A program made the translations under genes and the position numbers. A stretch of 64,000 nucleotides of DNA from positions 88,017,448-88,081,447 of the forward strand of contig CM070634.1 of NCBI GenBank assembly GCA_036346255.1, read 5' to 3'. This DNA is from Ampelocalamus luodianensis. Its lineage: Eukaryota > Streptophyta > Magnoliopsida > Poales > Poaceae. The notes under the pieces were generated by a model. That model was not told where the DNA came from and searched no databases. It saw only the letters and a program-made list of their open reading frames with translations. Below are positions 11,201-22,630 of the stretch, in pieces (position 1 is the first letter of the stretch; each line of letters begins with the position of its first letter).

Positions 11201-13622
11201 ATCAAAGACCTCCCGGAGGTCCCAGACCCTGTGCACTAAACTAGTCCCAAGGATCAACTGTTAGCTCGCACAAAACTACAAAGTTGAAATCACAACTACA
11301 AGGTGCAACAATCGAGAACAGCATTAACAGAAAACTCACATTAAACAAGGACCTTATGGCAAAAGTTGGTTACAGCAAGTGTCGGGCAGGGCTTACAAAA
11401 ACCGACAAAAGACTAATAGCGGAAACCAGTAAAAATACGGAGCCATCCGACACGCCACAGGCATGTCGAGTGGAGGACGTCCTCTAGGCCGCTGGGTCGT
11501 CAAAGAACTCCTTCTCGAAGAGGTCTAAGCCACCAAAACCTGGATCATCTTTGGCCACTGCTTAAAAACAGCAGGGCAAAAGCCATGAGCACGTTGAATG
11601 TACTCAGCAAGTCGCAAGGAATAATTATGCATATAATATTCATGCTTTGGCTTGTCAATTGAGAGCTGCATGGTTAGTTTTGTGGAAAGCCATAGTTGAA
11701 AAAGATATAACATAGATAGATTGAAAGCGCAAGTTAGAAACAAATAAATACATAAGTACATTTACTTAAAAGGAGGTCGTGAGCACCAACTCACTCCCAA
11801 AAACCACGTGTGGGAGGTCCTGACCGCACCAACGTCCAAGACCACCCGCACAACCTTCCTAGAGCACAACTCTAGGGCTCCCAAAATCACGTGTGGGAGG
11901 TCTTGGCCGCACCAACGTCCAAGACCACCCCCACGACCTCCCATGAGCCAGTCACGACCTCTCTGGAGCCAGCCAAGGTCTCTTCAAGAAATAGCCGCGA
12001 CCTCTCATGGGTTTCATTTTAAAAGAACAAAGTCTACCCCTTGCGTTAAATCACTAGGCAATATCCATGACCAAATACTTGGCTATTCGAATAGATTTTT
12101 ACACTCTGCAGAGGTGTACAACTTTACTCACAATCCACAACCTCTCTAGCGGGGCGGGTTCCCATCGAAACCCTTGCTCATTTCCAAGGATGAGCAGTCT
12201 AGAAAGCGCGACAAGGCCGTTACAAAGCTTGGAACTGGCTCAGAGCTACCCGCTAAGGTTTCGCTTCTAACGGGCATCGCACCACGTCAGATTCGTGCCC
12301 CCTCTTGCGCCATGCGAATCACACGCTCAACCACAACAGAACCAAGCCAGCTCTTTGCTAATTATTTGGCCCGGACCACCCCTATAAAGTGGTCTTGTGG
12401 TTGCATGAAAATACCCAGATCATTGAACACAAAGTTAGGTCTTTAAGTGCTGCTCAAGCGAGACCATCCACAACCCAAATGTGACTCTAGGGCACCACCC
12501 TAGAGCATCCACTACTCACTTCCTATCTTCTCGTCCGAGCATAAAACAGTTTTGGGTTCAACCTATGCCAAAGACCACCAAGTCTAAGCACACAAGTTTT
12601 AACAAAAGCGGCATGCCACCACAAGTGACACAACATGCGGCATCCCACCACAGCTGCCCACCAGTGGCATCACACCACAAGTTTTATAGTTCATTAGTCA
12701 ATATTATTAAAGAAATAAAAACAAGGTTCTCTCAAAAACCCACGGTTCTAAGCAAAGCATCACTACGGTCCCAAGTTGGCCAAACCAAAGAAAGCCAACA
12801 AAACCTGCCCCACTAAGGTGTTCAAGGGAAATCATGTTGACATGATAACTACAAATATCCAAGGAGGTATAGTGTCAAGTATGATAAGCTACTGCCCAAA
12901 ACCTTAACTAAAAGTAGCCATGCATGTCAAGGTAAAATAACAAAGCTTTGAAAAGCTAGGATTCAACATGATCAAAGGCCTGCGACTTGCCTTCGGTGAG
13001 GAATGGGGAGGCTTCGGTAGAAACTGTCGGGTCCAAGAATTCTTCTTCAAACTCAGAACCTACATGTTCACCAAGAACCCAATTAACAAAACAAGCTCAA
13101 GCAAAAGAACTTAAAAGACCAAGAGGTCTTAATCAAAACCAACAAAAACCAGAAACACAGGAGGTCCTGGCCAGAGAGGGGAGGTCCAACTCTAAGAAGA
13201 ACTCTAGGAACAAGCTCGGAGAGATTTTTTGCGAGAACAAGGAAGTTAGAAAATGAGACCAAAGGTAGAGAAGGAGAGCTCTCCCAGCTACAAATAGCTG
13301 GAGCTAGCGAGGGGGCTCTGAGGGCCTCAGGGCAACGTGTCAAAGGTAGGTACAAAATAGGACAAAGATAAGACAAGGCATGCCATCAAAAGGAGGGGAT
13401 AAGGTACCTCAGATGTGATCATATTTAATGTGCTGCAGCAACATTAAATGTTCGAAGACTTTCTGCTGCAAGGCATGCAGAAAGGGAAAAGGGGACAGGG
13501 CTGGCTCAAACAAAGAGGTTGGTTAAAGCAACAGGGAAAGTCCAACTACAGGAGGGTCCTGAGGAGGAGGAGGTCCTGCAGAGGAGGACCACACAAAGCA
13601 AAAGAGGCCCTGTTCCACCAGG

Positions 13623-13811
13623 GTGGTCTTTGCAAAAAGACCAGAGATCATGACCACATAGGGTGGTCGTGACAAAAGAGAGTGGTCTTTGCAAAATACC
13701 AAAAGCCATGATCACATAGGGTGGTCGTGACAAAAGAGGGTGGTCTTTGCAAAAAGACCAGAGGTTATGACCACATATGGTGGTCATGACAAAAGAGGGC
13801 GGTTTTTGCAA
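13623..13811. repeat. 59-bp tandem repeat inside the T1 LTR
   Basis: Units start with GTGGTC/GCGGTT at 13623, 13682, 13740 and 13799 (spacing 59, 58, 59) and contain GACCACATAGGGTGGTCGTG, itself an imperfect inverted repeat around GGTGGTC. The corresponding part of the other LTR, 5921-6085, has a rearranged, shorter version. Copy number therefore changed between the two LTRs. Confidence 0.8.
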
Positions 13812-14743
13812 AAAGAGCACGGAGAGATCCTAAGGAAGAGAGGAAGTACGAAGGATAAGAGGGGAGGGGTGCAGCGAACCAGAGCGACACGATCTTGATC
13901 GGGTAGTTCTCGGAGATAGGAACGTTCGGACCACGCGAACGCGTACTTACGTTGGAGCCGCCCAAACTCAATCGGACGAACCACAATGCAAGGGAACGTT
14001 CGGACCATCCGAACGTCTCCTCAGGATCGCACCATCCAACCAAGATCTAACGGTCCTGAGAAGGGGAAGGTGCGCACTGAGTCTGGACTCAAGAGAGGTC
14101 CAGACAAGGAGAAGTTTCAACGGGCAAGATACAAAAGGGGAAAGGATCCAATGAAGGAGATCCCAAGAAAAAGGTCCAAAAAGGGGAGGGCCCTAACTGC
14201 TAGGATGGATCCAAAGGAGATCCCGACAGTTAAGATCTAACAAAGGGGAGGTCCTTGAAAGGGGAAACTCAACTCAAAAAGGAGTTTCGGGAATCAAGGG
14301 ATTTGAAACACAAACCCGAGCTCAGAATAGCTCGAGGGTGTTTGCGACCTAAAGGGGATGTCACACCAACAAGGAAAAGTTCCAAAAGCAAAGGAGGTCC
14401 AAAACTGAAGAGGAGGTTTAGTCCACAGGAAGGAGGTCTTGAGCTTAGGTGAGGTCCTAACCCAGGGGAAGGTCTGGACCAGGAGGAGGTCCAAAAAGAA
14501 GAGACTGGGCCAAAGGGGCACAAAGTAAACAAAACAAAGAGACTAAAGACCAAAGAACACCAGAGAACTCCTCTCGATGAAAAGCATGAACCAACAGAAC
14601 TTAGTTAGGGTTAAGTTAGTTCCAGTTAAACTTCCAAGATTTTTCCAAAGTTCCAAGTTAAGCTTGAGCAAAGCGGTAAATCGAATGGTTCCTTTTTAGG
14701 TTTTGAAATCCGGCAAGAACTCTAAGACAAATGGGATGTTACA

Positions 14744-17639
14744 CCAAATATCATGATGGAGGTAAAGTAATAATCAACTCAGCTCTTTTTAAAAAAATTG
14801 AACACGATTGTTGATTATATCATCGTAATCGTAAATCTTTCACAAAAGGAAATTGACGCTCGAGTCAAGTTCATTTGTGAGAAGTCTCTTACGACCACAG
14901 CAAGAGCTCCTCAAATCCTGGCAGTCGTAACTGAAGAAGAAAGAAAAGAACGCCTAAAGGTAATCAAAATTTGATTTCATCTTTAGGGTTCAGTAGTCAT
15001 AAAAATTCGACCACTTGATAATATTTGTTTTATCTCTTTTGCAGAAAGTAGGCATAGCAGACCGTTAAAATGACCAGGAGGTAGAATTGAAGGCTATTGA
15101 AGATGAGACAGAGGAAGACAGAGTTCCTTTGACCAAAAGGCATCACCCTATGAAGGCTGCCGATAAGAGAAGGACATAATTTCTAGTTCCACCCTTCCTT
15201 CGACCACCCCCATCAGGTAGTTCTTTGCATATGTGCGTTGTAGAGAAAAGAAACATGGTTGGAGAACTTAAGCATAAAGCCCCCAAGACTAAGGTACCCT
15301 TCTATTACGACAACAAGATATTTTCAGTTTCTACTTCTCATAGCTTTGTCAAGAAAATAGAAAAGGAGCATTAGAAATGTTTTATATCTTTTGTGAAGGC
15401 TACCTCTACAACAGCAGAGCCTGTGGTCATGGCGAGCATTATCTCTCAGGTGGTCAAAGCCGGTAATAACCATCAAGAGGGGTAGGTAGCTCTAGCTCTC
15501 GCTCGAGACCTACAATTAGACGTGGTCTTAGAGGTCCCAACTCTTCATCAAGACATTCGACCAGACGTGGTTGAGGAAATCCTGGCCTCCCAAGCTGATG
15601 ACACTAGAAGCCTTCTAGAGGCTGAAGGTGTCACAAAAATCGGGAAAGCCGAAGAAGAGAAGAAGAAGAAGTCTTCCTTGGGGAAGGTTTCTTTTGGATT
15701 CAAGATCGTTTCCTCTGGATTCAAGGTCGTATCTAGGAAGCCAAGGTATATAAAATTAAAAGCTTAGAAATTGCATTTACCTATTAATTCCACAGTTTGA
15801 CATGTCTTACCCTTTTCTTGTTGTTTTAGTCTCGCTTCTCCAGCCCCCAGGATGCTTCTATTGAGAGGCCCGCTATCGTTTTGTCTACAATCATGCGAGT
15901 ATTGGTTTCTCCTACAGTCGTAGAGACAGCAGCGGTGGTGGTCGAAGATTCGACCACTATCCCTAATGTGGCGATAGAGGAGGTTACTACCTCCGAGTGA
16001 GCCACGATCACTATGGTGGTCGTAGATGAAGAGGCGAAGATGGCGGAAGACTAGGATGCTCTGGCGATCGAGTCAATTGTTGAGGATCTCAATAATAAGA
16101 CAATGGACTTGGTCCTACGATCACCAGGAGCAGCCAGTCAAGTAGGAGCAGGGAGCTCCGACCGCCGTGCCGAGAAGGAGGTCGTGGAGGATGTTCCTTC
16201 GGTCCTCAAGGTGGAGCTGCATCTTCTATCAACAATGAAGAAGAAGACGTAGAAGACTCTTTCAACCTCTTCTCCGATTTCTTTGGACCACTAACTGTTG
16301 GGTCTTCTTCGTTTAGGTCTCATCACTGAGTCCCATACCTTAAGGATATTCCAACATTCCAAAGAGAGGACATATCTTTGACGACGAGCATCTTCCAAGA
16401 ATATGGTAGGACAAAGTCGACATGCTACATAAACTAGAGGACCCCGGGACAGTGTATGCCCATTTTGCTCTGTCAACCATCGATGTAAGTATTTCATACC
16501 AAATATTTATATATTTGGATTTTTTTCCTTTTTCTCGCTATATTTTCTTTGTCCAGAGAGCTCTTGAGCAAGTTGCTACTGTTGGTAAATACCACAGGCA
16601 ACTGGTGTTGCTGAGAAAGCAAAAGCTAAACTCTGCGAACAAGCAGTGCGATAGTAAGTTACTGTTATGAGTAGTCTTTTTTGTTTTGATCACTCATTCA
16701 GTACTCATGTCTACTTTAACCTTTGTAGGTTTAAAAGCGATGAAAGAACCTTGGCCAATGCACTCGACTATGAAAAACCCGAGGCGTAGAGGCTAAAGGA
16801 TGAAAAAGAAAACCTGCTAAAGAACCTTTAGAAGACAAATTTTGTAGCTTGCGAGCTGAAAAATAAAATAAACAGTAAGTATTTCACTTAAAATTGTTCA
16901 TTTCGACAACTTTCTTTTCTTCCTCTAACTCCTTTTCTTTTTTAGAAAAAGAGGTCAATATGGGCAAGCTTAAAACCAAGGTCGATTCAAAGATCTTGGT
17001 GATCAATGAGCTTACCCGTATCTCTAAAGAAAAAGACAAGGGCATAAATGCATGGGAGGAGCAGTGTGCAAGGGACGCTGCCTCCCACGATGATGAAATC
17101 AAGAAGCTTGACTCTCGCTTAGTAGGTAAGAATTCCTTACCTATGACTAGTTTTATTTACTAGTCTTTAAAAGTGTTTTTCTAATTGGTCGTGCTTTATT
17201 TTTAGAGCAAGCAGTCGAAATAAAACAACTTCAGGAAACTTCGACTCGCAGTCAGGAAGAAATGAACACTGCAAAGATTAACCTTTAAGACAATATTTCT
17301 CTCCTTAACAATTTGCTCGGTGGACTCAGTGCTAAGGAGATCAATCATCTTGAAGACATTGTGGTCGGACATACGAACACTATTGGACAACAAGTTGGAA
17401 CTCTCCAGGAGTTTATAACAACTCTGAAGACCAACTAAGCTGACTCGATAAGACAGGTGGTCGAAAGTGCAGCAAGTTTTGCTCTGGTAAAACTTAAGGC
17501 TCATTACCGCAGTCTTAGTCTTCACCCAATCGAAGCTGACTTTGACTGCCCTAAAGCGGAGATAGCACAACTGATCAAGGAAGTGTAGCCGATCGGCAAG
17601 AAGGTCGCGGAGGAGATGCAAATTGGATCTGCTTCATAA
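14744..17639 (+). pseudogene. 3' part of the antisense gene of the Tat element, spliced, coiled-coil C-terminus
   Basis: This continues the gene broken at 2043. Several GT...AG introns are visible, for example 16486-16556, 16875-16944 and 17126-17204, each with a pyrimidine-rich acceptor. The exons after 16730 are rich in K, E, L and Q with heptad spacing (such as NELTRISKEKDKGINAWEEQ), suggesting a long coiled coil. In-frame stops at several points, for example near 17289 and 17437, show decay. The terminal stop is at 17637-17639. Intron-containing antisense genes are known extras in Tat-lineage elements; their role is not known. Confidence 0.6.
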
Positions 17640-17866
17640 GTGTAGTTTGTAATAGGGCTTATAATTGTAAAATAATTTCTTGCTTATGAATATAAATCTT
17701 CATTTTCCCTGCAAATTGTCTCTTCGAGTAGTTAGTAACTTATAAGACAAAAATAGAAATGAGAATTGAATTTGAAGTCTAAGAATTGAAGTCATATTTA
17801 TAACTTTATCCTAGCCCCCGACTATTTGCTTAGTTTAATTAGATAAACTAAGTAAATAGCGAAAAA

Positions 17867-18295
17867 AGAGTGTGCTTAAAAATTCGTTTCACCTTTCTTA
17901 TTGAACTCGATTTTCTTGTACTGGTAGCAAAGTTAGAAACAACTCGATGCTAGGAATTTCCTTTTAGTAGGCAGGACCACGTGCAGAGAGGAAAGACTTC
18001 GGCTAAGTGGTGTTACTTCCTCCGATCAGGTTAGTCAAATCGAGCGTATTAAGAGTAGTCGAACAAACTATGAAAGCTTAACTCATTTAGTAAATTCTTC
18101 GTAAAATGAAGGAAAAAACTAAGTTAACGATTAAAAAGAGCTTGCTTAGAATTATTTTGACCACATTTTGTTGAACCAAGTTTCTTTGTGTTGGCAGCTA
18201 AAGTTAGAAATAGATCGACGCTAGAAATTTTCTTCTAGTAGGCAGGACCACATGCAGAGAAGAAAGATTTTGACTAGGTGATGTTACCCTTTTTT
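17867..18295. repeat. Diverged tandem duplication, about 271 bp offset
   Basis: Two copies share blocks such as TAGTAGGCAGGACCAC (ending 17980 and 18251) and surrounding sequence with clear but imperfect similarity. The duplication lies in the spacer between the end of the antisense gene and the end of pol in the Tat element. No coding potential is seen. Confidence 0.7.
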
Positions 18296-18418
18296 TACCA
18301 ATGTAAAGAAAACCAAGTATTTAAAAAGTGATTGAAAAATTGTCAAAGCGTTGCTTAATGAAAATTTTAAGGCAATAAAGATTGGAGAAAACATAAACTT
18401 TATTGAGAATATAGGAGG

Positions 18419-18630
18419 TTACCCATAGAACTCGCGTACCTGATCAATATTCTATGAATTAGAAAGAACTCTGTCATCTTCTATTGCTAGTCACACCGAG
18501 CCTAGCCGCATTACTTTGATCACTGTGTAAGGATCTTCCCACTTAAGGGAAAGTTTGTTTCGATTAGAATGTGATTGAATCTTTTTCAATACCAAATCAC
18601 CCACAACAAGACTGCGAGGCTGGACCTATG
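18419..18630 (-). pseudogene. C-terminal tail of Ty3/gypsy pol (integrase end)
   Basis: The minus strand encodes a stretch including VVGDLVLKKIQSHS, then NKLSLKWEDPYTVIKVM and NIDQVREFYG before a stop at 18419. This is the characteristic last part of plant Ty3 integrase, where a GD-LV-R/K motif is followed by LSPKWEGP-like sequence and N-HLRKFY-like sequence. Two in-frame stops lie inside. Everything upstream of pol is missing beyond about 18660, so the element is truncated here. Confidence 0.75.
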
Positions 18631-20070
18631 ATCGTAGTATTTGTGTAAGGCTTATTGGTAGACTACCGAACAGATTAAGGTTGAGGACGTTGAGGACCTA
18701 GCACCGTCCAGTGCATTCGTATTCTACCTACCTATCTATCAACCTCTTTTCTCTCTTGTTCAGTCCACATCCGGCAATGGCTGGTATAGATTTCCAACTT
18801 TTCTGATATGATCCCCTATTACCTATCAGATCAGGAAAGCCAAGCAGCACAAGGGGATGTATGGCGTGATTTTGCCTTGGAAAATCTCTATCTCTCATGA
18901 TCTACAAGGTAAGAACACTGCTAGCTTGAGTATGACCCGAATTGGTATAAGAACAACTCAGGTAAATTACACCTTAATTGTGTTTTGATAAATTTAATGC
19001 TTCTATATATGCTTGGTTATAATTGTAAGTTCTAGCATAAGCAAAGAATTGAAAGTTCTGGCATAAGCAAAGAATTGAAGGCTGAAGCAATCCATTAGAA
19101 ACCCAGGAATATGTGTTAAAAATAATGCTTTTAGGCAAATATTAGCTATGTATGGATGTATGATTGTTCAGTTCAGTATTCAGATTGAGACTTCTGGTGT
19201 ATAGATGTATAGTCGAATGACAACAAGATCTTTGGTAATTCAGACACTGAAATGATCTGTCGAAACTAGGGAATGGCAACTAAGTTGTCATCTTTGCTTA
19301 TCATTTAGTGTATTCTGAATTCCTTTTTCTAGTCAATACATATTGCTTATCATTCAGATATCAACATACTATGCATTTCTTTCTTTGGTATATTGCATGA
19401 AATGAATTTTTGAATTCATATATGTACATGTCGATGTTCGAATGAAATGATTGAATAATACATTCATAGATGTTGGTGATATGTTTCTGAATGATACCTG
19501 CATTAACTGTCGCATTCAATTACTTGTAATTACATGGCATCTGCATTTCTCTTTGTTACTGTCCTCAGTTTTGGGGGTACGTGTGAGGGTTGGGGTGCTA
19601 ACACTGCCGATGCCGGTCTCAAGCCCGAAAAAAGTGGAGGGAGCATGAATTATTTATGTACTAATTGTTTGTAATAATTATTTATGTAATAATTGTTTAT
19701 CTTAATAATTATTTACTGTAATATTTATTTATTCTAATAATTGTTTTTAATAATTATTTATTATAATAAATGTTTATTGTAATAATTATCGTTAATTGCG
19801 TTAATTGTTGTTAATCACGGTAGTTGTCGTAAATTGCGGTACTCGTAGAGGTTAATTATGGTTTATGGCGCTAATTGTGCTAAATTGCGGTATATTACGA
19901 TAGTCGTCGTCAAATGCACCAATTGCCCTAATTATCGTTAAATGTCGTCAAATGCGGTAGTTATCGTCAATTGTGTTAGTTGTTCATTGTTTCTAAATGC
20001 CGTTAATTATTGTTAATAATCGTTAGTTCTCGTTAAACGTTGTTAATTACGTTAAACGGTATCAAACAAG
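18631..20070. other. Unassigned intergenic DNA ending in a degenerate AT-rich array
   Basis: No gene or known repeat was recognised in 18660-19640. From about 19650 to 20060 the sequence is built of loose TAATTATTTAT and later GTTAATTGCGGTA-like units without a fixed period. This resembles in style the AT-rich arms of the MULE at 26780-27370 and 30480-31380, so it may be another MULE remnant, but I found no ends. Confidence 0.4.
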
Positions 20071-22191
20071 CCGTTACTGTCCTCGTGAGCATTTCAGATA
20101 TTTTTTATCTCGGAAGCTACAATCAATATACCTAAAAGTCAGACAGCCAAACACCAAATAAAAAAAACCCGAGTTCGCAGCTAGAAAACCCTACAGCACA
20201 GCTGAAAACCGTTTTTAAGAAAAGCATAGCCAAAACAAACAAGCCTAGACTAATCCAAGACTGATCTTCCCAAAAGGTCCAATTCAGAATAAAGAAAACA
20301 ACCGAAGAAACTGACCTGGCAGCGTTCCACAGCACATGCTCCGCTCATCAATGTGCTCCACATCTAGCCCAATCAGCCATGCGCCGAGTGACACATCTTC
20401 GTTTGCATACTTGGGCAATATAGGCCTGCATTGTCATATGAACCATCAGCATCAGCTCAGGGCTAGCAGAATTGATGCTTGTCTAAATCAAAGATGACTA
20501 GCTAGGCCGTTCTGATATGTTCTCTTACTGGTTGATCGAGATGTAGGTGGCAAGATCCTTGGAGATGGTGTACATGCCCCCGGCGGCATGGCGGAAGTAC
20601 TTGTTCCCATCTTCCCCTATCTTCCAGAACTCGGGCTCATTGTATTTCGTATTGCTGATGAAGGACCAGTGAAGTGAAGCTTCAGTACAAGGTGCATGAA
20701 TTTCACGCAGTAGAGCTCTAAGTCCAAACTAGCTATGAGCTAGGTTGCCAGAAGCATTACTTGTGAGCAAAAATATTCCCTGACTTCATACAACCAATAT
20801 GGACTCTTGGCTTTAGTTTGTGCCGGCCAAGGGTTGTGACGAGCTTTCCTGCACAACTTGTGCCGGTTAATGGCTAAATGCTAATTAACAGATATCTTCA
20901 AGAAGATTGAAGCCATTCTAGGGGGTATGTACTATGTAGTATAACCTACCTATGTTGGCATGTATATCATCATCCAGCTTGACAAAGAACTCAGCATCCC
21001 ATAAGGCCACAGCAGTGGAGAAGAATATCTCGGTCTTTGCAGGCAGCTTGTTATAACCTTCAACATGGTCCTACATGCATGCACGGGGTGCATCACAAGA
21101 AATAAATTTTGTTTTCCAGCTTTATTTTAGAATGTTTAAGTATGGATGACAACCTCAAAAAATCACGGGTATGGTGAAAGGAAAGAAGGATGCAACTCAA
21201 TGTTTGAAGAAATTCAGAACAGCCTAAGAAAGTCATGATGAAGGGCATCCTCTGCGTCTATAGCGTTATCTAGCTTGTTGTTTGATATGCCACTGTAAAG
21301 CATAAGCACCAGTTATTACTGTTTCAGTAGTATATATTTAATTTCATGACTAGGAAATTATGAAATAAGTAGTAGTAAGATTTCAAGGAAAACACACTCG
21401 CCCTCTGCAGAGAAGCTTTACGTTACCTATGCCCCATCACAAACCGGATGACGACCCCCTTTTCCTCTTCTAATTTCTTGAGTTCCTTACCTAAGATACA
21501 TCAGAGAGATGCGCGATTTTGATATATCTTACAAAGTAGTGAGCTGAAGAAATCATTCTGTTTGATTAAAATGCACGATCCTTTTGCATTGCTTCTATAC
21601 AAGGAAGAAACAAACTAGCAAGGAAAATCATTGTGTTGCAACGTTGCATTGCAACGTATGAACAGATTAGATCACAGCCTACCTTGAAGCATCCATGTCT
21701 GCCTGGCTAATTCCCTCCGCGCCGCGCCACTGAAGGCGGTGATGATCCCGATCACTACAAAGACTTTCTTCCTTTGCTGACTGATGCCATCCGAGCTTCT
21801 TCTCCCAGGCAGCTCATGTGCGCTTCGCTTCGCTGCCACCTCCATCTGCAACGTGGCGATGGACTTACCCAGATATCTGAAAGCAAAATTCTATCCAAAT
21901 TAGCCCTATCCGACAGTCTAAAAGGAGCTAACAGATGCTAAGCATATTGTTTGAGATTCATGTCGACATACTGTATAGCCTCATGAGTCATCGCCACTTC
22001 CGCAGTTACGTCCCTGTCTTCGGCTGTTCTCTGAAATCAAGAAAGGGTGGTGAACATGCAGAAATGGGTGTACACAAGGTTGTGAGAATTGATAATTCGA
22101 TACCATAGGTAAAATGTTTTTGTCTTCACGGCTAGTGTGAGAATCTTACGATATAATTCCAGGATCAGTCACGTGCCTCGAAAAATAGTTA

Positions 22192-22628
22192 CTCTCTCCG
22201 GTCACAAATACACGTCGTTTTGAATATGGGATTGACTATCTGTAAGGTGACTGAATTTTTTTAAGCATAAGTTACATTTTTTATCCATCGGATCAAAATC
22301 TAATCATAAAACACATCAATCTCTATACTAATTCAACGGTCACAATAATTAACTTAAATATAAGAAAATTTCAGACGACTTAGAAATATAACAAATCCTT
22401 TTGGATATTGACATGGTTTACAAAACGCAACTTTGACCACTAATTTTCATTGTAATATATTTATAAAACTCAATAAAATTATAATATTATTAAAGTAATT
22501 TTTTAACAAATCTACATGTATGATTTTGATGTATTCAATTTAAATATTTAAAAAGATATTGATAACCAAAGTTTCGAAAGTTTGATTGCACATATCACAA
22601 AACGACATGTATTTAGCACTGGAGGGAG
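22192..22628. mobile_element. Stowaway-like MITE in intron 2 of copy 1
   Basis: TA dinucleotides (22190-22191, 22629-22630) flank inverted repeats CTCTCTCCGGTCACAAATAC and, from the other end, CTCCCTCCAGTGCTAAATAC, continuing into ACGTCGTTTT/ATGTCGTTTT. The CTCCCTCC start and TA target are typical of Tc1/mariner Stowaway families. The interior is AT-rich and noncoding. A truncated relative lies at about 24690-24893. Confidence 0.8.
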
Positions 22629-22630
22629 TA

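Larger units (their letters stand above)
2044..14743 (-). mobile_element. T1: internally deleted Ty3/gypsy LTR retrotransposon with nested insertions
   Basis: Two LTRs of about 3.7 kb (2044-7009 with a nested insertion, 11026-14743) share end-to-end similarity and TGTAA...TTACA termini. Read on the minus strand the order is 5' LTR, initiator-Met primer site (11008-11021), gag N-terminus, nested LTR, gag C-terminus, protease, polypurine tract, 3' LTR. RT, RNase H, integrase and chromodomain are absent, so it could move only with help. The long LTRs, primer site and T2 similarity suggest the Tekay/Del chromovirus group. Flanks CCACA and CCAAA resemble a 5-bp target duplication with one change. 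Confidence 0.85.
11026..14743 (-). repeat. T1 5' LTR
   Basis: 3718 bp from TGTAAGGACCTCC to GATGTTACA. It is the undisturbed partner of 2044-7009. By eye I count about 26 GAGGTC/GACCTC hexamers, against roughly two expected by chance in this length. The stacked-palindrome block is at about 12062-12132. Confidence 0.85.
1..18630 (-). mobile_element. Degenerate Tat-type Ty3/gypsy element, split by a later insertion
   Basis: A pol C-terminal remnant reads on the minus strand at 18419-18630. Downstream of it in that direction lies a spliced gene on the opposite strand (14744-17639 continuing at 1325-2043). A pol gene followed by an antisense extra gene before the 3' LTR is the known layout of Tat-lineage plant Ty3 elements. 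The two halves are separated by T1 (2044-14743), whose flanks CCACA and CCAAA look like a decayed 5-bp target duplication. The 3' LTR should lie towards position 1, but I could not find its borders and the window edge may cut it. The lineage is inferred from gene order, not from an alignment. Confidence 0.6.
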
